Of a stretch of DNA of 64,000 nt, positions 1-7,767 are shown in pieces; within the stretch, counting starts at the first letter, position 1, and each line of letters begins with the position of its first letter. The DNA comes from Salinibaculum litoreum (GTDB lineage Archaea > Halobacteriota > Halobacteria > Halobacteriales > Haloarculaceae), in the NCBI GenBank assembly GCA_009789175.1, contig CP046866.1, positions 3,100,001 to 3,164,000 on the forward strand. Reading direction: 5' to 3'. Made by a program: the position numbers and the translations under genes. Below the pieces are notes generated by a model. The model had not been told where the DNA came from. It was given only the letters and a program-made list of their open reading frames with translations, and made no database searches.

Positions 1-23
1 CGTCGGCGTGCCTATCTCTCCGC

Positions 24-749
24 ATGGAGTGTCGGCAGTGTGCATCGCCGCTTGACAGGCCGGGTGACTACTGTCTGGTCTGTCGGACAGCAAACGCCGA
101 CACGGTTGTCTTGGAACTCGGACGCGAGCGCGCCACGGTGACGACAATCGAGGGGGAAACCGTCCACGGCCGCCGTGTGGTGACGACGACGCCCGAACCG
201 GACGGCAGCGAACGGACGATCGCCGAACTGCGCAACTTCGCTAGCCTTGTCGCCGACGAGGTGCGGCGCAAGCGTCCCGAGGAGGTCTACGCTACCGGCG
301 ACCGCGACGTACTCCGTGCCGTCCGGGCACAGCTTCGCTACGAGTTCTACCGCGTTGAGGCTGATGACCCCGTGGAGTACGTCCTGAACCGTAAAGGCGA
401 GACTGCTCTCGAAGTGGTCGAAGCGTCGGTCGCCGAGAAACTCGGTGGCTCGCACTCGACGCTCATCGGCAATCGCGCGGGGCGACGTGCGCTGGAAGTG
501 GTCGCCGAACACCCCCACGTCAAGAAGATTATCCCCGGACCAATCGATGCCGGCGGGTCGGGGTCCCGGACTGGGGTACGAGCGAAGGCGACCCGGGCCG
601 ACGATAACGGTAACGTCCGTCTGCTCATCCGGGACGGTTCCAGCGTTCAGGAGAACCGCGTCGTGACGACTGCCGGTGACCGTGAACTCGGCGAACACGT
701 CCGTGCCGACTTGAACGACGCGCTCAGCGAGACAGCCTTGCAGGATTGA
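24..749 (+). CDS. DUF2103 family predicted metal-binding protein
   Basis: A 241-residue protein. It opens with a zinc ribbon (Cys3, Cys6, Cys18 and Cys21, seen as CRQC and CLVC), followed by an alpha/beta body with a conserved-looking HPHVKKIIPGPI stretch near residue 170. These features fit the archaeal DUF2103 family, whose biochemical role is unknown to me. It lies directly before the ribosomal protein L37Ae gene, so a translation or RNA-linked role is a context guess only. The first ATG after the window edge fits the zinc ribbon start. Family call is moderately sure, function is not. Confidence 0.75.
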   Translation: MECRQCASPLDRPGDYCLVCRTANADTVVLELGRERATVTTIEGETVHGRRVVTTTPEPDGSERTIAELRNFASLVADEVRRKRPEEVYATGDRDVLRAVRAQLRYEFYRVEADDPVEYVLNRKGETALEVVEASVAEKLGGSHSTLIGNRAGRRALEVVAEHPHVKKIIPGPIDAGGSGSRTGVRAKATRADDNGNVRLLIRDGSSVQENRVVTTAGDRELGEHVRADLNDALSETALQD

Positions 750-929
750 CAGGCGACACTATATCGTCCCGCCGTGGTGTGTCGCACTTCCGCGGGCCAC
801 GCCGGGGCGGTTCTCAGAGCACGCGTGTGGGTGGCCCTGCCTTCGGTGATAAATACGTGGTCGCCGTGGCTGACTGGGGCAGTTGGAATCGTAGGGATTA
901 TTGGGGCGGTCCGCAGAAAGTACGGTACC

Positions 930-1208
930 ATGAGCAAGAACAAGGGCCGGACCGGCAGTGCCGGTCGCTTTGGCGCACGCTACGGGCGCGTCGCTCGGCG
1001 ACGCGTCGCCAGCATCGAAGCGGAGATGAACGAGGACCACACCTGTCCCGAGTGTGGCGACGACCGCGTCGACCGCCAGGGGACCGGTATCTGGGAGTGT
1101 GGCGCGTGTGGCTACACCTTCACGGGCGGTGCCTACTCGCCGGAGACGCCCGCAGGTAAGACCGTCTCCCGCTCCATCCGCGCAGCCCTCGGCGAGGACG
1201 AAGACTAA
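930..1208 (+). CDS. rpl37ae: 50S ribosomal protein L37Ae (eL43)
   Basis: A 92-residue ribosomal protein of the large subunit. Residues 1-30 are basic and glycine-rich ([20 protein letters not shown]), as in L37Ae. A C4 zinc ribbon follows: CPECG, then CGACGYTF about 18 residues later. The frame is open further upstream, but the ATG at 930 gives the family's usual start and length. A TATA-like ATAAATAC lies about 80 bases upstream. It heads a run with rpoP, pcc1, the prefoldin beta gene and a DUF3194 gene, an arrangement common in archaea. Confidence 0.96.
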   Translation: MSKNKGRTGSAGRFGARYGRVARRRVASIEAEMNEDHTCPECGDDRVDRQGTGIWECGACGYTFTGGAYSPETPAGKTVSRSIRAALGEDED

Positions 1209-1234
1209 GGGCCTCGCGCCCCCTTCTCTCACCT

Positions 1235-1369
1235 ATGAGCTACAAGTGTTCCCGATGCAAACGCGACGTGACGCTCGACGAATACGGTGGCGTCCGGTGT
1301 CCGTACTGCGGGCACCGCGTCCTCCTCAAGGAGCGCAGCCGTGACGTCAAGGAAGTCGAAGTCGAGTAA
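1235..1369 (+). CDS. rpoP: DNA-directed RNA polymerase subunit P (Rpb12-like)
   Basis: A 44-residue zinc-ribbon subunit of archaeal RNA polymerase, homologous to eukaryotic Rpb12. The translation begins [12 protein letters not shown] and contains [14 protein letters not shown], giving the CxxC...CxxC zinc site and the basic C-terminal segment typical of the family. It starts 26 bases after the L37Ae stop. The next gene (pcc1) starts inside its 3' end, so the two are translationally coupled. Length and motifs make this call secure despite the small size. Confidence 0.96.
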   Translation: MSYKCSRCKRDVTLDEYGGVRCPYCGHRVLLKERSRDVKEVEVE

Positions 1370-1607
1370 CGAAGCCGTTCTCTCTTTCGTCTACGACGAC
1401 CCCCAGCGTGCACGCCGCGTCGAGCGTGCTATCCGTCCCGAAGTCGGCGATATCGATAGTGACCGCTCCTCGGTAACGGTCACGCGTGAGGGCGCCGAAC
1501 TGGAACTGACCGTCACGGCGACAGACCTCGTTGCCCTGCGTGCGGGCCTGAACACCTGGTCTTCGCTGGTGACCGTCGCCGAGGACGCCGGTGGCGTCAT
1601 CGAGTGA
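1341..1607 (+). CDS. pcc1: KEOPS complex subunit Pcc1
   Basis: An 88-residue protein starting at a GTG that lies 29 bases inside rpoP. The conserved part begins near residue 12 ([10 protein letters not shown]), and the C-terminal [12 protein letters not shown] is the characteristic Pcc1 helix. In KEOPS, Pcc1 is the dimerising subunit that helps Kae1 form t6A at position 37 of ANN-decoding tRNAs. No other start codon lies between the rpoP stop and the conserved region, which supports the GTG. Adjacency to prefoldin beta and rpoP is a known archaeal arrangement. Confidence 0.92.
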   Translation: MTSRKSKSSNEAVLSFVYDDPQRARRVERAIRPEVGDIDSDRSSVTVTREGAELELTVTATDLVALRAGLNTWSSLVTVAEDAGGVIE

Positions 1608-1669
1608 CTGCGGCCCAGCACTGTCGTCGAAAGCAAGGGTTTACCACGTCGGACCCCCAGGTGAGGGAT

Positions 1670-2050
1670 ATGCAGGGTAATCTTCCGCCTGAAGCACAGG
1701 AGAAACTTGAAGAACTGCAGGACCTACAGGAGACGGCACAGCAGGTCGCTGCACAGAAACAGCAGGCAGAGACACAGCTCAACGAGTCCGAGACGGCACT
1801 CGACGAACTCGAAAATGTCGACGAGGACACGACCATGTACCGCGAGGTAGGCGAACTCCTCGTGAAGACGAACTACGACGACGCTCAGGACGACCTCGAA
1901 GAGAAAGTCGACAGCCTCGAAGTCCGCGTCGACACCCTCGAAAAGCAGGAAGAGCGCGTCCAGGAGCAGTTCGAGGAACTGCAGGAGGAGCTCCAGCAGA
2001 TGCTCGGCGGCGCAGGCGGTGCCATGGGCCCCGGCGCTGGCGGCGCATAG
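1670..2050 (+). CDS. pfdB: Prefoldin subunit beta
   Basis: A 126-residue hexameric chaperone subunit that hands unfolded proteins to the thermosome. It has the expected layout: an N-terminal coiled coil (residues 8-50), a central beta-hairpin with [13 protein letters not shown] (about residues 62-75), and a second coiled coil (residues 80-115). A short Gly/Ala/Met-rich tail follows. The ATG at 1670 matches the conserved [10 protein letters not shown] start. It abuts the next gene: that ATG follows its stop codon directly, indicating one transcript. Confidence 0.95.
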   Translation: MQGNLPPEAQEKLEELQDLQETAQQVAAQKQQAETQLNESETALDELENVDEDTTMYREVGELLVKTNYDDAQDDLEEKVDSLEVRVDTLEKQEERVQEQFEELQEELQQMLGGAGGAMGPGAGGA

Positions 2051-2293
2051 ATGACACAGACGGACGACCCGACCGACGAAGAGGTCGTCCAGACGGCTGC
2101 CGCTGCGGCTGAAGACATCGTCTTCTCACGACTCTCGTCTTCGGATATCGAAGACGTTGATGTCACCGTCACCTTCGAGGACGACGTTCTGGAGGTCGAT
2201 GTCTATGTCAACGCCAGCGACCGCGATGCCGAGCAGGTCGCCGACGATGCGGCGCTGGCGGCACGGGCAGCCGTTGACGACCTGCTGGAGTAA
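2051..2293 (+). CDS. DUF3194 domain protein
   Basis: An 80-residue, very acidic protein that starts immediately after the prefoldin beta stop codon. The pattern of an N-terminal helix, a central beta strand pair (DVTVTFEDDVLEVDVYVNA) and a C-terminal alanine-rich helix (ADDAALAARAAVDDLLE) fits archaeal DUF3194, which usually sits next to prefoldin beta and pcc1. No catalytic residues are evident. A role with prefoldin or KEOPS is suggested only by gene order. Confidence 0.8.
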   Translation: MTQTDDPTDEEVVQTAAAAAEDIVFSRLSSSDIEDVDVTVTFEDDVLEVDVYVNASDRDAEQVADDAALAARAAVDDLLE

Positions 2294-2302
2294 CTTCGGC
2301 TT

Positions 2303-2542
2303 TTAGTTCTCGACAGTGCGGGCCTCGTCGTGTTTTGGCCCCACCAGCCCCGTCCGGAAAGCGATGTAGCCGATGATGCTGATAAAGAGGATGGGTGGCA
2401 GGATGAGAAAGGCCCACAGCGGTCGCAGTCCCCAGCCAAGCAACAACAGAAGGTTTCCGACGCCGAGTGCGATAAACGGGGCCATGTACAGCACGGCTCG
2501 CTTGCGGTTGAGCGTTCGCCCCTTGCTCGGTGGCGCGACCAT
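2303..2542 (-). CDS. Small two-helix membrane protein
   Basis: A 79-residue protein with a basic N-terminus (PPSKGRTLNRKRA) and two hydrophobic helices, roughly residues 20-40 and 44-65, ending in a short polar tail. I chose the ATG at 2542 because AAAGGAG lies 5 bases before it, whereas an ATG 24 bases further upstream has no such site. It is convergent with the DUF3194 gene, with 9 bases between. I do not recognise a named family. Such small membrane proteins are common in Halobacteria. Confidence 0.75.
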   Translation of the reverse strand: MVAPPSKGRTLNRKRAVLYMAPFIALGVGNLLLLLGWGLRPLWAFLILPPILFISIIGYIAFRTGLVGPKHDEARTVEN

Positions 2543-2708
2543 ACCACTCCTTTGGGGTGCATGCAAAAAAGCGCCGCGTTCGGCCTAGCAGTGGTTGTGA
2601 AGACGGCAGTTCTCTTTGCGTCTGTGCTCGACACAGAGTGTATAGATAGTAAAGCCGTTACAGGAGAGACACCAAAAATATCCGAAAGGAATTTGATTGT
2701 ATAATTGT

Positions 2709-3107
2709 ATGAAGCGTCGCTGTGCACTCAGCCTCGGTGGTTCCCTTCTACTTACGGCGGTAGCTGGCTGTTCCGCCTTGGAGTCGAACCCCTCACAACT
2801 CAATATGACGCTATTCAACAAAGCTGATAGTCCATATACGATAGAAATGAGCCTATTTCGTGTCGGGGACAATCAGCCTCGAAGCGAGGCACGAGCGTAC
2901 TCTGAGTCTATTGACGTTGAACCCGGGGGCAAAGCACAGCGTGAAAACGTTGCTGAAACTCGTCCGTATCTCGTTCGATACGAGGCCTACGAGAACAACA
3001 GTCGACTAACCGATGAAGACCACGCTCACTTCTATCCATCTGGCAACGAAGGTGACGACAGTGTGTCCTTTGATATACATCCCTCAGGCGTGTTGACTCG
3101 ACGATGA
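2709..3107 (+). CDS. Putative haloarchaeal lipoprotein, unknown function
   Basis: A 132-residue protein with a signal peptide starting MKRRCALSLGG and a lipobox AVAGC at residues 20-24, so it is probably exported and lipid-anchored at Cys24. The mature part looks like a small beta domain (NMTLFNKADSPYTIEMSLF). The ATG at 2709 is preferred over one 12 bases upstream because it starts directly at the basic n-region. Codon use is less GC-biased than that of its neighbours and the flanks are AT-rich, suggesting acquired DNA. A TATA-like AAAAATATCC lies about 30 bases upstream. I do not recognise a family. Confidence 0.72.
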   Translation: MKRRCALSLGGSLLLTAVAGCSALESNPSQLNMTLFNKADSPYTIEMSLFRVGDNQPRSEARAYSESIDVEPGGKAQRENVAETRPYLVRYEAYENNSRLTDEDHAHFYPSGNEGDDSVSFDIHPSGVLTRR

Positions 3108-3133
3108 TGACTAAGCAGGCTTATCGAACAATA

Positions 3134-3158
3134 TTTTCATTACTTATAGAAATGAAAA
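3134..3158 (+). terminator. AT-rich hairpin after the lipoprotein gene
   Basis: TTTTCATT (3134-3141) and AATGAAAA (3151-3158) are perfect complements around a 9-base loop, followed by further A residues. It lies 27 bases past the stop of the lipoprotein gene and before the convergent secreted-protein gene, where a transcription end would be expected. The stem is A/T-rich and weak, so it may instead be chance in AT-rich DNA. Confidence 0.35.
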
Positions 3159-3223
3159 AATTCCATTCGCGACGGTCGTTAGTACGTGGCGTCAGCGGAG
3201 ACTACCCCCTGGGTGGGGCGTGA

Positions 3224-3760
3224 TTACGTGTCGTCGCTATCGTTGTTTGCGTCGTCTGCGTTGTCGCTATCGGTTTCTTCTCCGCTTTCGATTTCGTCGT
3301 CGCTGTCAGTTCCTTCTTCACTATCGGTCTCCTCGTCGGCGTCATCGCTGTCCACGTCGGATTCCTCGCCAGCGTCGTCGGCATCTTCCTCGTTGGCCTC
3401 GGCGTCATCGTCCGCCGGGGTCAGTTCGCTAATCTGCTCGCCGAGGTTGTCGACGGGTTCCTGGGTGTGCTGGTGGATGAGTTCGTGAATCTGGCTGACG
3501 AAGTCAGGGACCTGCTCGGGCAGGTCGACGGGCGGACCGCGGCGGTCGTCCGCAGTGTCGTCGGTCTGCGAGGCGCGGTCAGCGGCCTGGTCCGGGCGGT
3601 CGGCCGTGTCGTCCATCTCGTCTGTCTCGTCGGGCGCCTGCTCGGTTGCGTTCTCGTTGGCCTGTGCCTCGGCGGGCGCGTTGCCCGGCATCGCTGCGAC
3701 GCCAGCGGTGGCGACCAGTGCGACTGCGAGCAACGCGGCGACGGTCTTTGTGAGTTTCAT
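3224..3760 (-). CDS. Secreted acidic low-complexity protein
   Basis: A 178-residue protein with a Sec-type signal peptide (MKLTKTVAALLAVALVATAG, cleavage probably after Ala-Glu-Ala near residue 31). The mature chain is highly acidic. Residues 35-75 are Asp/Glu/Thr-rich, 75-110 hold the only ordinary sequence (VDLPEQVPDFVSQIHELIHQ), and residues 115-178 are an Asp/Ser/Glu low-complexity tail. The ATG at 3760 is chosen because it begins the signal peptide. No lipobox or membrane anchor follows. No family is recognised; the tail is the sort of sequence that stays soluble in high salt. Confidence 0.75.
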   Translation of the reverse strand: MKLTKTVAALLAVALVATAGVAAMPGNAPAEAQANENATEQAPDETDEMDDTADRPDQAADRASQTDDTADDRRGPPVDLPEQVPDFVSQIHELIHQHTQEPVDNLGEQISELTPADDDAEANEEDADDAGEESDVDSDDADEETDSEEGTDSDDEIESGEETDSDNADDANNDSDDT

Positions 3761-4049
3761 GCTGCACTCGACACTGGACGCCAGAGGGTCTTGAAGGGGG
3801 CAAGCGCTCAACCCGAACTTTCCCCGATTTAAGCCGAATTATGGCCTCTCGCGTGGGTTTTAATCCGGATTAATCCGGCTCGACCGTCCGTGTGCTGCTG
3901 GTCGCTCCCGATTCCCTGTCGGGCCAGCGTGCGCGCGCTTTCTCGGACCTCGCATGGCTCGGACACGCGGTTCCCCTGTTCGCGGTCCGCAGTGCTCGTC
4001 GCCCCCTTCCCACACAGTCTTTTCATACCCGGCTCTCCTACTCGTTGGC

Positions 4050-4529
4050 ATGGAACACGAGGCTACGGTCGAGGGGGTCGGCGTCGGTGTCAGCGATGAA
4101 GGCCCCGGCGCGCCCGTCGTCGTCCTGTCCGCCCGCGAGGAGATAATCCCGATTTTCGTCAGCTCCGACCAGGCACAGTCGATGCAACTCGCCATCGAGG
4201 GGGAACCGTTCGAGCGACCGCTGACCCACGACCTGTTCGTTGAGATGGTCGCGGAGTTCGGTGGGGCCATCGACCGCATCCGCATCGACGACCTCGCCGA
4301 CGGCACATTCTACGCCAAAATCGACACCGAACAGTACCACGGCGGCGAGCGCAAGCAGGCTGTCTTCGACGCCCGGCCCTCCGACGGTATCGCACTCGCA
4401 CTCCGTGTCGACTGTCCGATTATCGTCTCTGACGAAGTCGTCGACGAGGCCGGCCGCCCGCCCGAGACCTTCGAGTCCGATGACCCCGATGTCGGCGACG
4501 ACACTGGGTTCGATGAAGACATGTTCTGA
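4050..4529 (+). CDS. Bifunctional nuclease family protein (DUF151)
   Basis: A 159-residue protein with the DUF151/BFN fold signature: a beta segment VVVLSAREEIIPIFV, then AQSMQLAIEGEPFERPLTHDL around residues 45-65, and RPSDGIALALR near residue 115. Members have reported nuclease activity, but for archaea the role is not established. The ATG at 4050 starts the conserved MEHEATVEGVGV segment. A haloarchaeal Asp/Glu tail closes the protein. It is followed after 47 bases by a HAD hydrolase gene on the same strand. Confidence 0.88.
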   Translation: MEHEATVEGVGVGVSDEGPGAPVVVLSAREEIIPIFVSSDQAQSMQLAIEGEPFERPLTHDLFVEMVAEFGGAIDRIRIDDLADGTFYAKIDTEQYHGGERKQAVFDARPSDGIALALRVDCPIIVSDEVVDEAGRPPETFESDDPDVGDDTGFDEDMF

Positions 4530-4576
4530 CTGCCGTCGGGCGAAATCCTTGAGTAGCTGTCGGCCAACCGTTCACT

Positions 4577-5236
4577 GTGACATACGACGCACTCCTGTTG
4601 GACCACGACGGCGTCATCGTCACGCTGGGTGACCACACTGCCCTCCACGAGGCGGCCGAACAGGCACTCGTCGACGCCGGCGTCGACGACCCTGCAGCCG
4701 ACGCAGTCGATACGCTCTCCATTGCCGTCGACGAGTCCGAACTGCTCGGTGTGTGCAAGCGCTATGACCTGGACCCCGATGAGCTCTGGCGGTACCGCGA
4801 CGACCGCGTCGCCGAGGCACTCTACGAGGAGACCCGGACGGGACGGAAGACACCATACGACGACGTGAGCCTGCTCGCCGACCTCGACGTTCCGCTGGGC
4901 ATTGTCAGCAACAACCAGACGCGCATCGTCGAGTTCGTCCTCGAGTACTACGACCTCGCCGAGTATTTCGAGACTCTCCACGCCCGCGCCCCCGTTCGCG
5001 CGAGCCTTTCCCGCAAGAAGCCCCATCCTACCTATCTGGAGGACGCGATAGCTGACCTCGGTGTCGACAATCCGCTTTACGTCGGTGACAGCGAGAGCGA
5101 TATCGAAGCCGGGCAGCGTGCGGGCATAGACACCGTCTTCATCCGCCGGGACCACAACACGGAGCAGTCACTGACCACCCAGCCGGTCCGTGACGTTTCC
5201 GACCTCGGGACAGTGGCCACCCTCGTCACGAACTGA
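4577..5236 (+). CDS. HAD-superfamily hydrolase (phosphatase-like)
   Basis: A 219-residue HAD protein starting at GTG. All four HAD motifs are visible: motif I LLDHDGV with both aspartates near residues 9-11, motif II as VSNN near 112, motif III lysine in SRKKPHP near 148, and motif IV YVGDSESDIEAG near 170. A helical cap lies between motifs I and II. This is the pattern of a small-molecule phosphatase of the Gph/phosphoglycolate type. The substrate cannot be told from sequence. Confidence 0.85.
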   Translation: MTYDALLLDHDGVIVTLGDHTALHEAAEQALVDAGVDDPAADAVDTLSIAVDESELLGVCKRYDLDPDELWRYRDDRVAEALYEETRTGRKTPYDDVSLLADLDVPLGIVSNNQTRIVEFVLEYYDLAEYFETLHARAPVRASLSRKKPHPTYLEDAIADLGVDNPLYVGDSESDIEAGQRAGIDTVFIRRDHNTEQSLTTQPVRDVSDLGTVATLVTN

Positions 5237-5385
5237 GGTGCCTGTCGTCACGACTGCCGGCGTTACCGCCACACAGCAGGAGAACTCGGCAGGTGACTAA
5301 CAGCCTAGCATCTGCGAACCTGTCCTTTTCTCAGCTTAGCCCTCTTCCTTACACCGGGTGGGCGTCTTCTAGTCAGTAGCCACCT

Positions 5386-5682
5386 ATGACGAATTCACAA
5401 GCACGCCGTACACCGGCGATGGACGAATCAGTGAGCCTGACAGTTGTCCGGGCTGTCGCGGAGGCGAAGGGGGTCGACCCGATGGAACTCGACGAACAGC
5501 TTCACGACTGCGTCGACCCGGATGCGCTCGACCGACTCTTCGAGTCCGGGGCTGATGGCCAGTTCTGGGAGGGGACCCTCTCTTTCACCATGGCCGGCTG
5601 TCGAGTCGACATCGAAGGGCGGGGAACGGTCGTCGTGACCCGCACCGACGCTTCGACTGCATCGGATACGGTTACACCATAA
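5386..5682 (+). CDS. HalOD1 output domain protein
   Basis: A 98-residue single-domain protein. After 13 variable residues it shows the haloarchaeal output-domain pattern SVSLTVVRAVAEAKGVDP, then LDRLFES and a C-terminal beta part (GTLSFTMAGCRVDIEGRGTVVVT). HalOD1 domains are attached to, or act beside, two-component and sensory proteins in Halobacteria; their molecular action is not known to me. This one stands alone, upstream of an AI-2E-family permease gene. A TATA-like region is not obvious. Confidence 0.85.
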   Translation: MTNSQARRTPAMDESVSLTVVRAVAEAKGVDPMELDEQLHDCVDPDALDRLFESGADGQFWEGTLSFTMAGCRVDIEGRGTVVVTRTDASTASDTVTP

Positions 5683-5815
5683 CCACCTACCAGCTCGGGG
5701 CTGTCTGCCGGGTCCGGATGGACTCTCCTGTCGACGTGTGAGATGCTTGCTGTCGGCATCCTCCCTTTCCAGTGCAGGCCAAGGCTTTCGACGTGGGGCC
5801 TCTCAGGTGAAGCCG

Positions 5816-7048
5816 ATGGCCAACGGTGACCGCACACCGTCACTCGACCGCGCCCGTCTCGGGTGGTGGCTGCTGGTCACCGCACTCGCGCTGCTAGCGG
5901 GCTATGTCGCCTACTCGTTTCTGGGGCTGCTCGCGCTGGGCATCTTTGGCTACTACGCGACTCGCCCAATCAACCGCCGGGTCTCGAGAGTCGTCGACTC
6001 CGACGGGGTTGCCGCCTGGGTGACGATTCTGCTCGTCATGCTCCCGATGGTCGCGGTACTCGCCTACGGCGGGTTCCGCCTCTACCAGCAGGCACGGTCA
6101 CTGCTGACCGACTCCGGTGACCCACTCGTGGGGCTTCTGGATGCCCTCCCCGAGGCCCAGCAGGAGGCCATAGAGCAGGCACTCCGGAACCCACAGCAAC
6201 TGGTGTCGGACCCCCAGCAGGCAATCGAGACTATCGGGATGGTCTCTTCGGCGTTTTTCGGCGCCCTGTTGTTGCTCGGCCTTGCGGTGACGCTGACGTT
6301 TTTCCTTCTGGCCAACGACCACGCCATCGCTGCCGGCATCCGCGAACTGGTCGGCGGTGAGGATACCACCGCGTGGGCGTACGCGACTGCCGTCGACAAC
6401 GACCTCCAGTCTGTCTTTTTCGGAAACTTCCTCTTCGTCGTCGCGATGGCTGTCATCGCCGCCGTCGTCTACACGCTGACGAACCTGCTCGCGCCGGCGG
6501 GACTGGCCGTCCCCAGCGTCCTCGTCCTCGCCTTTCTGACCGGGGTCACCAGCTTGATTCCGCTGGTCGTCAGTAAGGTAATCTACGTGCCAGTGCTTGG
6601 CTATCTCGCGTTGCAGGCCTCCGAGGGTGGCAGCGAGGCCTTTCTCGCCGTCGGTGTCGTGGCGGTTGTGTATTTCCTCGTGCTTGATTTGCTCCCCCAG
6701 ACGTTCCTCCAGCCGTACATCACCGGCCGCCAACTTGGAACGGTCGTGATGATGTTCGGCTACCTGCTCGGGCCGATTCTGTTCGGCTGGCACGGTGTCA
6801 TCGTCCTCCCCATCCTCTTTCTGTTGATGCTCGAAGCCATTCGTATCGTGCTCCCACAACTGGTCCGCGGGGAGCCGCTGACGACCACTGTCAGCATGGC
6901 CGAGTCCATGGGCGGTGAGCCCCAGACGAGTGGGGCCGCTTCGGGCGGGGCGGAACGGCCGCCGGGAGAGAACGGCGGCCAGACGGGGAGCGATGGACGT
7001 ACGTCGGGCGGTGAGGACGACAGCGAGGAGACGCCGGAGGGAACGTAG
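5816..7048 (+). CDS. AI-2E family transporter (PerM-like permease)
   Basis: A 410-residue polytopic membrane protein. Hydrophobic segments lie near residues 15-40, 60-85, 145-175, 210-240, 245-270, 285-310 and 320-355, with the family's helix-loop segment before residue 150 and a PxxxGWHGVIVLPILF motif near residue 330. The last 50 residues are Gly/Glu/Ser-rich and disordered. The ATG at 5816 is preceded by AGGTGA at 5 bases, which decides the start over upstream in-frame codons. Family members export diverse solutes, and AI-2 transport should not be assumed here. Confidence 0.88.
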   Translation: MANGDRTPSLDRARLGWWLLVTALALLAGYVAYSFLGLLALGIFGYYATRPINRRVSRVVDSDGVAAWVTILLVMLPMVAVLAYGGFRLYQQARSLLTDSGDPLVGLLDALPEAQQEAIEQALRNPQQLVSDPQQAIETIGMVSSAFFGALLLLGLAVTLTFFLLANDHAIAAGIRELVGGEDTTAWAYATAVDNDLQSVFFGNFLFVVAMAVIAAVVYTLTNLLAPAGLAVPSVLVLAFLTGVTSLIPLVVSKVIYVPVLGYLALQASEGGSEAFLAVGVVAVVYFLVLDLLPQTFLQPYITGRQLGTVVMMFGYLLGPILFGWHGVIVLPILFLLMLEAIRIVLPQLVRGEPLTTTVSMAESMGGEPQTSGAASGGAERPPGENGGQTGSDGRTSGGEDDSEETPEGT

Positions 7049-7259
7049 CCACTGTACTTGGGCTTGGTGTCCGTACCGCACCGCGTCGCCGGCGCTGTCT
7101 TACCGCCACACGACTCGTGATTCTCACCGAAGGCTTGAAACACAGCAGAACGAAACACTCGCTCGCGATGGCTGCAGGGCGCATATCGTCCAGACACGAA
7201 CCGCGGTCTCCGACCTGAAAATCGACTGCTCTCTTGACTATCCGGTCACACGGTCCGAC
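7049..7259. other. Non-coding spacer
   Basis: I see no convincing gene here. Together with 7371-7658 it forms a gene-poor stretch between the permease gene and the synthase gene. It may hold remains of older insertions, but no transposase fragment is recognisable. Confidence 0.4.
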
Positions 7260-7370
7260 TCAGTCCGCACTGTGGAGCGGCACGGACCCACAGTTCGGGC
7301 AGCCGTTGTGCTTCGTGGTTTTGTAACTCAGTTGCTGACCGCACTCGCAGTTGTAGCTTGTGTTAGTCAC
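7260..7370 (-). CDS. 36-residue double-CxC/CxxC zinc-finger microprotein
   Basis: A short frame starting at GTG encodes 36 residues, VTNTSYNCECGQQ followed by a basic stretch and CPNCGSVPLHSAD, ending in TGA. The CxCG...CPNCG arrangement is that of the very small zinc-finger proteins that are numerous in Halobacteria. It was found by reading the reverse strand; it is too short for routine gene calls. No Shine-Dalgarno is visible, which is normal for leaderless haloarchaeal genes. Nothing shows its function. Confidence 0.6.
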   Translation of the reverse strand: MTNTSYNCECGQQLSYKTTKHNGCPNCGSVPLHSAD

Positions 7371-7658
7371 TACGGGCTAGTACGGTGTCAGCCCGAAAGG
7401 TCTTGTGTGGTCCGTGTTCCCGTGCGCTGTGGTCCCGTCTCTGCGTGCGCAGGTAGTGGCATGCGGTATTCCGTCGTCACAGCGTACGTCCCTCCACTCT
7501 AGGTCGTTCGCTCCGATGAACTCCACACCTGTGGCTTGCACGCCAGGCAGTAGCATCCCACCGATGGTTGGTTCAACGGGTCGGCAAGAGTCGGACTCGC
7601 CTGTCGAGTCCCAGGACGCTTCGAAAGAACATCGAACGACCGCAGAATGTGGCCGCTC
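7371..7658. other. Non-coding spacer upstream of the 36-residue gene
   Basis: Nearly 290 bases without a gene I can support. It joins the first inverted-repeat element at its right edge. Several frames are open across it on both strands, but none matches a family or has a plausible start. Confidence 0.4.
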
Positions 7659-7767
7659 ATACTGTCGGCTGTAAGTACCTAAAGAACGTGACGAAGAAAC
7701 CGTCCTACAAGCCACCAGGCACCAGCAATGTGTTGGTGTAGATTGAAAGAGTTACAGCCGACAGTAT
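7659..7767. mobile_element. MITE-like inverted-repeat element at the 3' end of the synthase gene
   Basis: ATACTGTCGGCTGTAA (7659-7674) and its perfect complement TTACAGCCGACAGTAT (7752-7767) bound 77 unrelated bases. No transposase is encoded. The right repeat abuts the stop codon of the synthase gene, which reads GAC-TGA-TACTG on that strand. A second element with nearly the same ends and the same placement lies at 17802-17881. It is either a miniature transposable element or a hairpin acting in 3'-end formation. No clear target duplication is seen. Confidence 0.55.

Noticed and set aside
7560-7740. Possible TnpB C-terminal remnant (frame reading AAHTVGCKYLKN)
   Set aside because: The AHTVG part is simply the inverted repeat translated. 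The second element gives a similar phrase from unrelated DNA, and no zinc-finger or RuvC motif is present.
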